Shown: positions 1 to 9,110 of the stretch, in pieces
Position numbering within the stretch: the stretch's first letter is position 1
Layout of the letters: the number at the start of each line of letters is the position of its first letter
Translations under genes and position numbers: made by a program
From: JBDGYE01 sp039584255
GTDB taxonomy: Bacteria; Gemmatimonadota; Gemmatimonadetes; Palauibacterales; Palauibacteraceae
NCBI GenBank assembly: GCA_039584255.1
Contig: JBDGYE010000008.1
Coordinates: 1-64,000, forward strand
Direction of reading: 5' to 3'
Length of the DNA stretch: 64,000 bases
Notes under the pieces: model-generated
Database searches by the model: none
Seen by the model: the letters and a program-made list of their open reading frames with translations, nothing else
Told to the model about the DNA's origin: nothing

Positions 1-1131
1 CTCGAGATCCTCCACCTGGGACCGCGCGGGGAAGCGGCTCACGATGTCCATCCCCGGTGTGGCCCGGGCCTCGACCGCGCCCCCCGCAACCGTAACCAGG
101 CGAGGCCGGATCGCCTCCTCGATGTTGGCCGGCACGACCTGCAGGGTGGGAACAGGCTCGTCGAGCTCGACCTCCTCGCCGAACCCCGTGGCGATCACGG
201 TGACCCGAACCCGGCTGTCAAGCTCCGGATCGTGCACGGCACCGAAGATCATCTCCGCCTCGTCACCGGCCGCTTCCTGCACGATCGAGTTGATCGTCGT
301 GACCTCGTCGATAGCCATGTCGAGGCCGCCCGAGATGTTGACCAGCACTCCGGTGGCGCCGTTTATCGATACGTTGTCGAGGAGCGGAGAGCAAATGGCC
401 TGCTGCGCCGCCTCGACCGAGCGGTTCTCGCCCGTCGCCTCACCGGTTCCCATCAAAGCCGCGCCGCGGTTCGACATGACCGTGCGTACGTCCGCGAAGT
501 CGACGTTCACCTCCCCGGTGACGCTAATGAGGTCGGATATCCCCTGGGTCGCGTGGAGCAGCACCTCGTCCGCCTTCTTCAGCGCGTCCCGGAAGGTCGT
601 TCCCTTGCCCACGACCGAGAGAAGACGCTCGTTCGGCACGACGATCATGGTGTCCACCGAGCGTCGCAGGTCGCGAAGGCCGAGGTCGGCGTGGCGCATC
701 CGCTTCTTACCCTCGAACCGGAACGGCCGCGTGACGATGGCGATCACCAGGGCACCGTGCTCCGAGGCGAGCTGTCCCACCCGGGGTGCGGCACCCGTAC
801 CCGTACCGCCGCCCATGCCGGCGGTGACGAAGACCAGGTCGGCGCCCTCGAGTGCCTTGCTCACCTCCTCCTGGTTCTCGGCGATGGCCTGCCTGCCAAT
901 CTCGGGACGAGCGCCGGCGCCGAGACCCCTGGTGAGCCGTCGGCCGACCTGGATTTTGAGGTGGGCGGTGCAGTTCTTGAGCGCCTGGGCGTCCGTGTTC
1001 ACCGCCACGAACTCGACGCCCTCCAGCTTCTCGTCGATCATGCGGTTCACGGCGTTGCCCCCGGCGCCTCCGACACCGACGACTTTCATTCGCGCGTTGC
1101 GCGTGCTGGTGTCCTCGAACTCGAAGACCAT
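1..1131 (-). CDS. ftsZ: Cell division GTPase FtsZ (3' end outside window)
   Basis: Tubulin-like GTPase that polymerises into the cytoplasmic Z-ring and recruits the divisome. Only the first 377 codons are present: the frame is still open at base 1, so the C-terminal peptide that binds FtsA is missing. The GTP-binding signature GGGTGTG lies at about residues 107-113 and the T7 catalytic loop NVDFAD at 209-214. The ATG at 1131 is preceded by GGGAGG five bases upstream, which fixes the start. It is the last dcw gene in view, 93 bp after ftsA; I see no convincing promoter or terminator in that gap. Family assignment is certain. Confidence 0.97.
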   Translation of the reverse strand, partial: MVFEFEDTSTRNARMKVVGVGGAGGNAVNRMIDEKLEGVEFVAVNTDAQALKNCTAHLKIQVGRRLTRGLGAGARPEIGRQAIAENQEEVSKALEGADLVFVTAGMGGGTGTGAAPRVGQLASEHGALVIAIVTRPFRFEGKKRMRHADLGLRDLRRSVDTMIVVPNERLLSVVGKGTTFRDALKKADEVLLHATQGISDLISVTGEVNVDFADVRTVMSNRGAALMGTGEATGENRSVEAAQQAICSPLLDNVSINGATGVLVNISGGLDMAIDEVTTINSIVQEAAGDEAEMIFGAVHDPELDSRVRVTVIATGFGEEVELDEPVPTLQVVPANIEEAIRPRLVTVAGGAVEARATPGMDIVSRFPARSQVEDLE

Positions 1132-1224
1132 GTTTCCCTCCCGTTGGTTCGCGTTAACGGTCATCTCCGTTTCGACCCCCTATCAGTCATGGCCGACCCG
1201 CGGGGAGGGCCGGCCCGTCCTCCC

Positions 1225-2457
1225 TCAGAAGAAGTCCCTCAGCCAGTCGGTGACGCGCGACAGCGTCCGCATCGCCAGACCTCCCCCCCGACCTTGCTCA
1301 CGGAGGCGGCCGAACAGGGCCAGCCCGACGGCGGCGGCATACTCCGGCCGCCGCACCGCATCCACCACGCCCGTCATCCCGGCGCCCGGCTCGCCCAGGG
1401 CCACGGACATGTTGAAGACCTCCTGTGCCAGATCCACGGTTCCGTCGAGGCCGGCTCCGCCACCGGTCAGGACCACGCCGCAGGGAAGTGCACCGAGCAG
1501 CTCCTTCTCCTCCAGGGCCTCATAGATCAGCCCGAAGATCTCGTCGAGGCGTTGCTCGATGATATGGGCCAGCAGCTCGCGAGAGACTTCCCGCGTCGAG
1601 CCAGGCGTGGGGCCGGGCACTGTGATCTTCTCGGCTGGATCGACGCGCCGCGTTTGGGCGGTTCCCTGAGCCTTCTTCAGATGGACCGCGTCGGCCATGG
1701 GGATTCCCAGGCCCTTCACGATGTCGTTCGAGACGGTGCTCGCTCCCCAGGGCAGAGACGCAACCAGGCGGAGCCGACCGTCCTTGAAGACGAGCGCCTC
1801 CGTGGCGGAGCCACCGATCTCCACCATCGCGACTCCGGCCTGGCGGTCTTCTTCCGACAGGACCGCCAGGTTGCTGGCCAGCGTCGCGAGAACGAGCTCC
1901 TCGGTGCCAAAGCCGGCGCGGTCGATGGCCTTGCGGAGGTTCTGGCAGGCGGGAGAGCCGGCCGTAACGACGCACACCTCCGACTCCAGGCGGGTCGCTT
2001 CCATGCCCGTCGGATCCTGGATTCCGTGCAGACCGTCGACGATGTAGTCCTGTGGAATCGCGTGCAGCATCTCCCGGTCGGGCGGTATGACGACGGCCCG
2101 CGCGACCTCGTGCACGCCTTCGATGTCCGCGGGGCCGATCTCCTGACCTGCAACCGCCACCACGCCCGTCGAGCAGCTGACCTCGATATGCTCCCCGGCG
2201 ATTCCGGCGTACACGCCCTGAGTCTCCACACCCGCCATCGCCTCCGCGTCGCGCACCGCATCGCGGATAGAATCGGTGGCTGCCTCGATGTTCGTGACGT
2301 TGCGGTTGCGGACCCCCTCGGTGGTCGCCACGCCCACGCCGAGGATCTCGGCCGGGGGCTCGTCCGCCATCCAGCCGACCGGCGCGTCCAGGATCACGGC
2401 GCAGGTCTTCGTCGAGCCCACGTCGAGACCGGCTACGACGCGCGGGCCGCCGATCAC
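1225..2457 (-). CDS. ftsA: Cell division protein FtsA
   Basis: Actin-like ATPase that tethers FtsZ filaments to the inner membrane. The actin-family phosphate-1 motif (GLDVGSTKT) is near the N-terminus, with a phosphate-2 motif (EIGGSATEAL) and an adenosine motif (LTGGGAGLDG) further on. The last residues, ending VTDWLRDFF, form a likely amphipathic membrane-targeting helix. The frame is open to 2535, but I chose the GTG at 2457. It overlaps the TGA of ftsQ (GTGA) and follows a GAGGG site, giving 410 residues and removing an N-terminal extension with no family resemblance. Translation is probably coupled to ftsQ. Confidence 0.95.
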   Translation of the reverse strand: MIGGPRVVAGLDVGSTKTCAVILDAPVGWMADEPPAEILGVGVATTEGVRNRNVTNIEAATDSIRDAVRDAEAMAGVETQGVYAGIAGEHIEVSCSTGVVAVAGQEIGPADIEGVHEVARAVVIPPDREMLHAIPQDYIVDGLHGIQDPTGMEATRLESEVCVVTAGSPACQNLRKAIDRAGFGTEELVLATLASNLAVLSEEDRQAGVAMVEIGGSATEALVFKDGRLRLVASLPWGASTVSNDIVKGLGIPMADAVHLKKAQGTAQTRRVDPAEKITVPGPTPGSTREVSRELLAHIIEQRLDEIFGLIYEALEEKELLGALPCGVVLTGGGAGLDGTVDLAQEVFNMSVALGEPGAGMTGVVDAVRRPEYAAAVGLALFGRLREQGRGGGLAMRTLSRVTDWLRDFF

Positions 2458-3188
2458 GATTTCCCTCGCAGTCCGACCACGACCTGCCCGCGGAATCGGG
2501 CGTCGGCCGAGATCACGTTCCCCAGCGTCTGACACTCTCGCAGCGCGGCCTCGACCCTGAGGAAGGCCTGCACCGGACGCTCCACCGGAAGAAGGATCCG
2601 TTCCGCGTGATTGCCGTCGAGAAGAACCAGCTGGATCCCATCAGCGGCCACCGCGCGGAGCTCCGAGACCTGGCTCACGAACTCCGAGTCGAGGCCGCGC
2701 AGATCCTCGAGGGCTGCCAGAGCGCGCCGGGAAGCCTCGTCGTCCACGCTGTTGTCCCTGAGCTCCGCCCCGAAGAGAATCGGCAGGTCGAGCGCGTGGC
2801 CGGCAGGGTCGATGGGCAGGAGATGGCCATCTCCGTCCACGGGGACCAGAACCGGTGTAGGCACCAGTGCTACCGGGTGCACCTCCTCAAGCTCCAGGCT
2901 GAGGCGAGTCAGACCGCGGCGGCGAACCCTGGCGTCCAGAACCAGAGGGTGGGCCTCGACCCGCGCCTCCCAGGGCAACGGGTCGTCCCATACCGACGCT
3001 TCGGGACCGATCGCCGCCAGCGTCCGGGCCTGGTCGGGATCGACGAAGCGCGCGCCGCTCACCCTGACCGCCTGCACTCGGAAGGCAGGCACGGACCGGA
3101 GCAGGCGGGGGCCCCATACCGGGCTGCTCACGCCGGCCAGGGCGGAGACGCCAACCACGAGCACCCGCCGCCTCGCTCGTCGAGTCAT
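2454..3188 (-). CDS. ftsQ: Cell division protein FtsQ/DivIB
   Basis: Bitopic inner-membrane divisome protein that, in other bacteria, forms a complex with FtsL and FtsB. It has a basic cytoplasmic N-terminus (TRRARRR), one membrane segment at about residues 8-25, then a POTRA-like stretch (FRVQAVRVSGARFVDP) and a beta-rich periplasmic domain. At 244 residues it is of usual size. Sequence identity in this family is always low, so the call also rests on position between murB and ftsA. It overlaps murB by 4 bases and ftsA by 4 bases. Confidence 0.9.
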   Translation of the reverse strand: MTRRARRRVLVVGVSALAGVSSPVWGPRLLRSVPAFRVQAVRVSGARFVDPDQARTLAAIGPEASVWDDPLPWEARVEAHPLVLDARVRRRGLTRLSLELEEVHPVALVPTPVLVPVDGDGHLLPIDPAGHALDLPILFGAELRDNSVDDEASRRALAALEDLRGLDSEFVSQVSELRAVAADGIQLVLLDGNHAERILLPVERPVQAFLRVEAALRECQTLGNVISADARFRGQVVVGLRGKS

Positions 3189-4081
3189 TGCACCGCCCCC
3201 ACCGCCGAGAGCTCTTCCGGCTCGAATCCCCAGAGCCGTATCTCGGGCTCCAGCCAGATGCCGACCTCATCGTGAACGCGTCGGCGCGTCTCGGCCATCA
3301 GCCACAACACGTCTTCGGCCGTTGCCCCTCCGAGGTTCGCGATGAAATTCGAGTGTTTCTCGGTGATCTGGGCGCCACCGTGGATGGCGCCCCGCATTCC
3401 GACCCTTTCCACTAGCTTCCACGCGGATCCCCATTGGGGAGCCGGGTTCTTCCATGTCGATCCGCAGGACGGTAGGTCGTAGACCTGTGTTTCGATCTTG
3501 GTCCGCCGCCTCTCGAGGTGCTCTCGGTCGATTAGCGCCTGATCGCCCGGCGGGGCCGCGAAGCGACCACCGAGGAAGATCCAGTCCTCCGGAACGGCCA
3601 CCGACCGGTACGAGGCCCCCGCCTCATCGGCGCCGAGCCGCACCCGTTCACCGTCGGGTTGTAGGGCGTCCACCCAGCGGACCCGATCCCAGATCCCTGT
3701 GTCGGCAGATCCGGCGTTCATGCGGAGCGCCCCTCCGATGCTGCCGGGAACCGCCTCCAGGAAGGCCATCCCTCCACGTCCGGCCCGTCGGGCCTCGCCG
3801 ACAAAGGCCGGGATCCCGGCCGCGGCTCCGGCCTCCAGGGAGTCGGCCTCCAGGCGGAGGTAGTCGAACTCGTCCTCGAGGACGATCACCGCGTGATCGA
3901 CCCCTTGGTCGGCGACCAGTACGTTCGCCCCCCAGCCCAGCACTCGATACGTGTCTCCCTCGAGCGAGTGCAGTCCCGCTCGGAGCTCGTGCTCCGAGCC
4001 GGCGCGGCCGAAACGCCTGGCTGGGCCGCCGATCCGGTAGCGGGTGTGTCCCGAGAGTCCCACGTCAGCCTTCCAGCGCAT
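3185..4081 (-). CDS. murB: UDP-N-acetylenolpyruvoylglucosamine reductase MurB
   Basis: Cytoplasmic flavoenzyme that reduces UDP-GlcNAc-enolpyruvate to UDP-MurNAc with NADPH. FAD-binding features are visible: RIGGPARRF near residue 17, GWGANVLV at 49-56 and VPGSIGGALRMNAGS at 111-125. The catalytic serine is S208 in GSTWKNP, and the C-terminal glutamate motif EPEIR is at 278-282. The length of 298 residues fits the shorter type II MurB. It starts at an ATG inside the end of murC (17-base overlap) and overlaps ftsQ by 4 bases, so it belongs to the same transcript. Confidence 0.96.
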   Translation of the reverse strand: MRWKADVGLSGHTRYRIGGPARRFGRAGSEHELRAGLHSLEGDTYRVLGWGANVLVADQGVDHAVIVLEDEFDYLRLEADSLEAGAAAGIPAFVGEARRAGRGGMAFLEAVPGSIGGALRMNAGSADTGIWDRVRWVDALQPDGERVRLGADEAGASYRSVAVPEDWIFLGGRFAAPPGDQALIDREHLERRRTKIETQVYDLPSCGSTWKNPAPQWGSAWKLVERVGMRGAIHGGAQITEKHSNFIANLGGATAEDVLWLMAETRRRVHDEVGIWLEPEIRLWGFEPEELSAVGAVQ

Positions 4082-5462
4082 CCTCGTCCATCTCCCCCGC
4101 GGCCCGGTGTGCGAGCTCTGTCACATCGCCGGCCCCCATGAACGCCACTACGAGCCCGGCGGACTCGCCCTCCAGCCAGGCCTCCACCTCCTCGACCCCC
4201 GCCTCACGGACGTGGTCGGGGGCGCCTCGAACGATCAGCCCCGAGTCCACACCGGCGATCGGCTGTTCCCGAGCCGGGTAGACCGGCAGTACGAAGGCGA
4301 CGTCGGCCGTGGCCAGTGCCTCAGCGAAATCCGGTGCCAGGGCACGGGTGCGACTGTAGAGGTGTGGCTGGAACACGACGGCCAGCCTGAGGCCCGGGTA
4401 GGAGGCGCGGAGCGCGGCGATAGATGCCAGCACCTCCGTCGGGTGGTGCGCGTAGTCATCCACGACGGCACGGCCGTTTCGCTCCGTGAGAATCTGGAGG
4501 CGCCGCTCGACGCCCCGGAATCCACTCAGGGTGTCACCCAAGGGCTCGGGTGACACCCCAAGCAGGAGTGCGGCCGCGAGGGCGCCGCAAGCGTTCTGGG
4601 CGTTGTGATCGCCGGGGGTGCCGAGCTCGAACACGAACCCGCCCTCCGGACCCTCGAGCAGACAGCGCTGGCCAGAGCCCCGCCGGTCCACAACCTGGAC
4701 CCGATAATCGGCGGTCGGGGCGAAGCCGTACGAGCGGTGGGCGCCAACGTTCGCCCCTATCTCCAGGGCTGACTCGCTGTCGGCGCATACCAGAGCGCCC
4801 TCTCTGCAGGCGGCGCGGCCGGCGAACCGCACGAAGGAGGCCCTCAGATCAGCGAAGTCGTCGTAGCACTCCAGGTGCTCCGGCTCGACCGATGTGACGA
4901 CGGCCAGCTCTGGATCCAGCTCCAGGAACGAACGGTCGTACTCGTCGGCCTCCACCACGGCCAGCTCGCCCTCTCCCACTCGGGCGTTCGCCCGCCATGC
5001 GGGCATCGTTCCGCCAACCAGGGCGGACGGCCGGAGTCCGCCCGCCTCCGCCAACAGTGCCAGCATAGCGGTGAGCGTCGTCTTGCCGTGTGTTCCCGCC
5101 ACGGCTGCCAGCCGCCGGTCGTTGACTAGTGCTCCCATGGCTGTGGCGCGCTTGAGGGTGGGGACGCCAGCGGCCCGGGCCGCCTCCAGGGCCGGGTGGT
5201 CGTGGGCGAGGGCGGAGCTGAATACGACCAGCTCGGCCTCGCGCACCGGCCGCGGGTCCTCCTCGGAGAAGACGCGGATACCGATCGCCTCCAGAGAGAC
5301 CGCCGCGTCGGGGTCCCTGTCGGAGCCAGTGAGCCGGTAGCCCTCACCCGCGAGGAGCACCGCCAGGCCGCGCATTCCGGCGCCGCCGGCCCCTAGCAGG
5401 TGGATGTGGCTTCCCGCGGGCGGCAGATCGCCCCTGCCCGCAAGCCTCTCTCCCCTAGGCAC
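4065..5462 (-). CDS. murC: UDP-N-acetylmuramate--L-alanine ligase MurC
   Basis: ATP-dependent Mur ligase adding L-alanine to UDP-MurNAc, the first step of stem-peptide assembly. The N-terminal nucleotide-binding fold has GAGGAGM at about 24-30, the ATP-binding P-loop is GTHGKTT at 123-129, and a C-terminal Mur ligase domain follows (VDDYAHHPTEV). The GTG start at 5462 overlaps the end of murG by 8 bases. At 465 residues it is of normal length and intact. Confidence 0.97.
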   Translation of the reverse strand: MPRGERLAGRGDLPPAGSHIHLLGAGGAGMRGLAVLLAGEGYRLTGSDRDPDAAVSLEAIGIRVFSEEDPRPVREAELVVFSSALAHDHPALEAARAAGVPTLKRATAMGALVNDRRLAAVAGTHGKTTLTAMLALLAEAGGLRPSALVGGTMPAWRANARVGEGELAVVEADEYDRSFLELDPELAVVTSVEPEHLECYDDFADLRASFVRFAGRAACREGALVCADSESALEIGANVGAHRSYGFAPTADYRVQVVDRRGSGQRCLLEGPEGGFVFELGTPGDHNAQNACGALAAALLLGVSPEPLGDTLSGFRGVERRLQILTERNGRAVVDDYAHHPTEVLASIAALRASYPGLRLAVVFQPHLYSRTRALAPDFAEALATADVAFVLPVYPAREQPIAGVDSGLIVRGAPDHVREAGVEEVEAWLEGESAGLVVAFMGAGDVTELAHRAAGEMDEDALEG

Positions 5463-6567
5463 CGTTGCCTCCGCGGCCCGAACTCAGCAGCCGGAGCAAT
5501 TCGGCCACCGTCCGGTCGGCCGCATCCGGTCGGCCCCGCTCGCGCATCGCCCCGGCCATCAGGCTCAGCCTCTCATCGTCGCGCAGCAGACGCAGAACCG
5601 TCCTCCACAGCTCACCGGGACGCACGCTGCGCTCCTCCAGCACGACGGCCGCTCCAGCATCCGAGAGCGCCAGGGCGTTGTGCCACTGATGATCCGCCGC
5701 CGCAGCCGGAAATGGGACGAACACGGCCGGAACGCCGGACACCGCCAGCTCGGAGCAGAACATTGCCCCGGAACGGCAGACGGCGAGGGTCAGTCGCGAT
5801 AGCTGGGCGCCCAGTCCGCTGATGAAAGGCACTGAGATGATCCGGGGAGCGAAGGGCAGGCACGCTGTGGCGGCAGCAACTTCGGAATGATGTGTTGGTC
5901 CGGTAACCCAGACGATGCTCAAGCCCTCGGGCCAGTCCGTCGCGTCCGCCAGGTCCGACAGCAGGCGCTGGTTGAGGCCGCGGGCTCCCTGGCTGCCGCC
6001 GATCACGCCAAGCACCGGCGGGTCGGGCCAGTCGAACGGTCGGGAGGGCTCGTCCACGGCCACGGGGTTGCCGTAGGCGAACAGCTTCGTCCGACTCCCG
6101 GTCCGCAGCCGCTCCGCAGCTTCTGGGTAGCCCAGATGCACCTGGTTTACGACCGGGGCCAGGCTCCGCAACACGAGCCCCGGGAAGGCGTTCTGCTCCT
6201 GCAGCGCCGTCGGGCGGCCCGAGAGCAGGCCGGCGAGGAGGGCTGGAGCAGAAGCGTATCCTCCGGTGCCGACGACCAGTTGCGGGTCGAAGTCCCGAAA
6301 CACGCGCCGCAACCCGGCGGCGACGGCGGGTCCGGATCGCGCCAGCCTCCAGTTCCGCCACGGCCGGCTCCTGTAGAGCGGCTCCATGGGGAGGAGCCGA
6401 TACGGCAGCCCGGCCTCGGGCAGAATCTTCGCTTCCACCCCGCGCTGGGCGCCTACGAGGAGAACGTTGGCCTCCGGCCGGACTCGACGAATCGCCCCCG
6501 CCAGGTTCAACGCCGGGTACAGGTGTCCTCCCGTTCCGCCTCCCGCCAGGAGGATTCGCTCGCTCAC
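5455..6567 (-). CDS. murG: Undecaprenyl-PP-MurNAc-pentapeptide GlcNAc transferase MurG
   Basis: Peripheral inner-membrane glycosyltransferase (GT28) that adds GlcNAc to lipid I to make lipid II. It has the N-terminal GGGTGGHLYPALNLA loop at about residues 9-23 and the interdomain GGSQGARGLN motif, and is 370 residues long. It starts at GTG three bases after the ftsW stop, between ftsW and murC as in most dcw clusters. No irregularity seen. Confidence 0.96.
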   Translation of the reverse strand: MSERILLAGGGTGGHLYPALNLAGAIRRVRPEANVLLVGAQRGVEAKILPEAGLPYRLLPMEPLYRSRPWRNWRLARSGPAVAAGLRRVFRDFDPQLVVGTGGYASAPALLAGLLSGRPTALQEQNAFPGLVLRSLAPVVNQVHLGYPEAAERLRTGSRTKLFAYGNPVAVDEPSRPFDWPDPPVLGVIGGSQGARGLNQRLLSDLADATDWPEGLSIVWVTGPTHHSEVAAATACLPFAPRIISVPFISGLGAQLSRLTLAVCRSGAMFCSELAVSGVPAVFVPFPAAAADHQWHNALALSDAGAAVVLEERSVRPGELWRTVLRLLRDDERLSLMAGAMRERGRPDAADRTVAELLRLLSSGRGGNGA

Positions 6568-6570
6568 GGC

Positions 6571-7719
6571 TCACGCTCTCCCTCGCTTCGAGACGTTCAG
6601 CAGGATGCCCGTGGCTCCGAGCATCAGGACCAGATTCGTCCCGCCCGCGCTGATGAACGGCAGGTTTATCCCGGTGGTCGGCAACAGCCCCAGAGCCACG
6701 CCGATGTGGCCGAACGCCGCCAGTGCCACCAGACACGTAATTCCCACGACCAGCAGCCGGCCGAACAGGTCTGGAGCTCGTCTGGCGATGCGCAGACCCA
6801 AGACGGCCCACGCCAGGAAGAGGCCGATCACAGCCGCCGCCCCCAAGAAGCCCCATTCCTCGGCGATGATCGAGAAGATGAAGTCGTTCTGCGGCTCCGG
6901 AAGGTAGGCCATCTTCAGACTGCTCTTGCCGAAGCCAACCCCGAACAGTCCGCCCGAGCCTACCGCGATGAGCGACTGCTTCAGCTGGTAGCCTCCTGTA
7001 GCGGCGGCCGCCTGTGGGTCGAGGAACGCCGCCACCCGTCGCCAGCGATAACCGGCCCCGACGATCTGGCTCAGCACGATCGGGAGCGAGACGATCGCAA
7101 GCAGCGCGAAGTGGCCGAGCCGGGCGCCGGCGGTGAAGAGGACCGCCCCGACGACCGCCGCGATCATCATCGCCGCCGAGAAGTGAGGCTCTAGCAGCAC
7201 CAAGAGGCAGACCAGGCCCACGACCAGAAGGAACGGCAGCAGGCCGTACCGGAAGCTGTGAAGCCGATTCTGCTTCTTAACCGCGAGAGCGGCTGCCCAG
7301 ATCACGATCGCGATCTTGGCCAGCTCCGACGGCTGAACGGTCACTCCCAGGTCCAGCCAGCGGCGGGCTCCGTTGACGCGAGGTGCGATCGACTCAGTCC
7401 ACGGAAGCAGGAGCGGAACGAGGAGGATGACGGCCAGGATGAGAATCGGCCAAGCCAGCCTCCGGTAGAGCCGGTAGTCGACGAGGCTCGCCGCGAGCAG
7501 CACCAGGAGGCCGATGCCCGCCCGGCTGATCTGCTGGAACAGGTAGTGATGGTCCTGCAGACCGCGGGTGTGGGCGACGAAGGTGCTGGCGCTGTATACC
7601 GAGAGGAGGCCGAACCCCACGAGGGCCGCCGTCACCAGCAGGAGGCCGCGGCCGGCCATGGAGGCGCGGGCTCGGCGCGGACTCTGATGGAAGATCCGGA
7701 GGCTTCGCCGGCCACTCAC
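6571..7719 (-). CDS. ftsW: SEDS peptidoglycan polymerase FtsW
   Basis: Multi-pass SEDS-family lipid II polymerase working with the septal transpeptidase FtsI. About ten hydrophobic segments are visible. Conserved SEDS stretches include VQPSELAKIAIVIW in the middle and a C-terminal TTGINLPFISAGGTNL motif. The GTG start overlaps the murD TGA (GTGA), with 382 residues in all. RodA is the paralogue, but placement in dcw between murD and murG supports FtsW. Confidence 0.94.
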   Translation of the reverse strand: MSGRRSLRIFHQSPRRARASMAGRGLLLVTAALVGFGLLSVYSASTFVAHTRGLQDHHYLFQQISRAGIGLLVLLAASLVDYRLYRRLAWPILILAVILLVPLLLPWTESIAPRVNGARRWLDLGVTVQPSELAKIAIVIWAAALAVKKQNRLHSFRYGLLPFLLVVGLVCLLVLLEPHFSAAMMIAAVVGAVLFTAGARLGHFALLAIVSLPIVLSQIVGAGYRWRRVAAFLDPQAAAATGGYQLKQSLIAVGSGGLFGVGFGKSSLKMAYLPEPQNDFIFSIIAEEWGFLGAAAVIGLFLAWAVLGLRIARRAPDLFGRLLVVGITCLVALAAFGHIGVALGLLPTTGINLPFISAGGTNLVLMLGATGILLNVSKRGRA

Positions 7720-9110
7720 AAGGCGCTCCCTGCCGGCTGCGGCAGGCCCCGGAAAGCGACGGCAAAGCCATCACCGCGAGCCCGGTAATCGGGAAACATG
7801 TCGTAGGACGAGCAGGCTGGAGACAGCAGCACGACGTCTCCGGGCGCGGCCAGCTCGGCCGCCGCCTGCACGACCGAGTCCATGTCGGACTCGACGCGGA
7901 TGTTATCGACGTGCCCCTCGAGGTCGGATACGATCCGGGACGCGGCCTCGCCGTACGCGACCACGGCCCGGACGCGGCCCTCCAGCTCCGGGAGAAGCCC
8001 GGAGTAGGGCTCGCCCTTGTGGCGTCCCCCTAGGAGCAGAACCACCGGCCTGTCGAAAGCGGCAAGCGCCACTCGGGCGGCGGAGATGTTGGTGGCCTTG
8101 GAGTCGTTTACCCACAGCACGCCGTTGCGATCGCCCACTGGCTGCAGGCGATGTGGCAGCGGCCGGAACGAGCGCAGAGCGTCACCGACGGCATCTTCGG
8201 GGCACCCGGCCAGGGTGGCCGCCGTTCCAGCGGCGAGGCAGTTGGCGACGTTGTGCGCGCCGAGAAGCTCCAGTTGGTGGGCGGAGGCCCAGCGGATCGG
8301 CTCGTGGTCGACACGTGCGGTCAACCAGCCGTCGGAGGTCAGCCAGGCTCCCCGCTCCACCTCGTCCAGGGTCGAGAACAGGAAGCGCTCACCCTCGGCT
8401 GCGGCGGCCAGGTCGAGTGCCACGGGGTCATCCGCGTTTAGAATCCAGCGTGATTCGGCAGTAGCGTTGCTGAAGAGGCGGCGCTTGTCCTCGTAGTAGC
8501 TCTGCAGGTCCGGGTAGCGATCCAGGTGGTCGGGAGAGAGGTTGAGAAGGACTCCGATTTCGGGGGTGAACTCTTCCAGGTCGGCAAGTTGAAAGGAGCT
8601 CAGCTCCACAGCCACCCACGCCGGCTGGTTCTCCAAGAGCGCGGTCTCTGAGAGGGGTCGGCCGATGTTTCCTACCGCAGCCGAGTCGATTCCGCCGAGG
8701 CGCAGCACGTGTGCGATGAGTCCCGTCGTGGTCGTCTTCCCGTTCGTGCCGGTAATCCCGATCACGCGGCTCGTCAGGTCACGGTAAGCCAGCTCGATCT
8801 CCGCGATAGTGCGCACACCGGCCGCCGAGATGCGTCGCCGGATCTCGGAGAACGGGCTGATCCCCGGACTCACCACTACCAGGTCGCAGGCGACGATCCG
8901 GTCCATGTCGTGTCGCCCTGTCTGCGCCTGCACACCCATGGCGCGCAGCCTCTCCGCTGCCTCGCGCGGTCGCGGTCCATCTCCGATGTCGCTGGCGTAG
9001 ACGATCGCGCCCCTGGCGTGGGCGAGCGCAGCGGCCGCTTCCCCGGACAGCCCGAGTCCGAGCACCGCCACCCGGGCGAGTGGCTCGAAAGCCGGCCGCC
9101 GACCCATCAA
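7716..9110 (-). CDS. murD: UDP-N-acetylmuramoyl-L-alanine--D-glutamate ligase MurD
   Basis: ATP-dependent ligase adding D-glutamate to UDP-MurNAc-L-Ala in the cytoplasm. It shows an N-terminal nucleotide-fold stretch (VLGLGLSGEAAA), the P-loop GTNGKTT at 121-127, and the C-terminal DSKATN motif typical of MurD. The length of 464 residues is normal. It overlaps mraY by 4 bases and ftsW by 4 bases, consistent with coupled translation. Confidence 0.96.
   Translation of the reverse strand: MMGRRPAFEPLARVAVLGLGLSGEAAAALAHARGAIVYASDIGDGPRPREAAERLRAMGVQAQTGRHDMDRIVACDLVVVSPGISPFSEIRRRISAAGVRTIAEIELAYRDLTSRVIGITGTNGKTTTTGLIAHVLRLGGIDSAAVGNIGRPLSETALLENQPAWVAVELSSFQLADLEEFTPEIGVLLNLSPDHLDRYPDLQSYYEDKRRLFSNATAESRWILNADDPVALDLAAAAEGERFLFSTLDEVERGAWLTSDGWLTARVDHEPIRWASAHQLELLGAHNVANCLAAGTAATLAGCPEDAVGDALRSFRPLPHRLQPVGDRNGVLWVNDSKATNISAARVALAAFDRPVVLLLGGRHKGEPYSGLLPELEGRVRAVVAYGEAASRIVSDLEGHVDNIRVESDMDSVVQAAAELAAPGDVVLLSPACSSYDMFPDYRARGDGFAVAFRGLPQPAGSAL

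Noticed and set aside
232..2532. A 766-codon open frame on the plus strand
   Set aside because: It is antisense to ftsZ-ftsA, which have unmistakable motifs. Long antisense frames are expected at this GC content and its protein resembles nothing.
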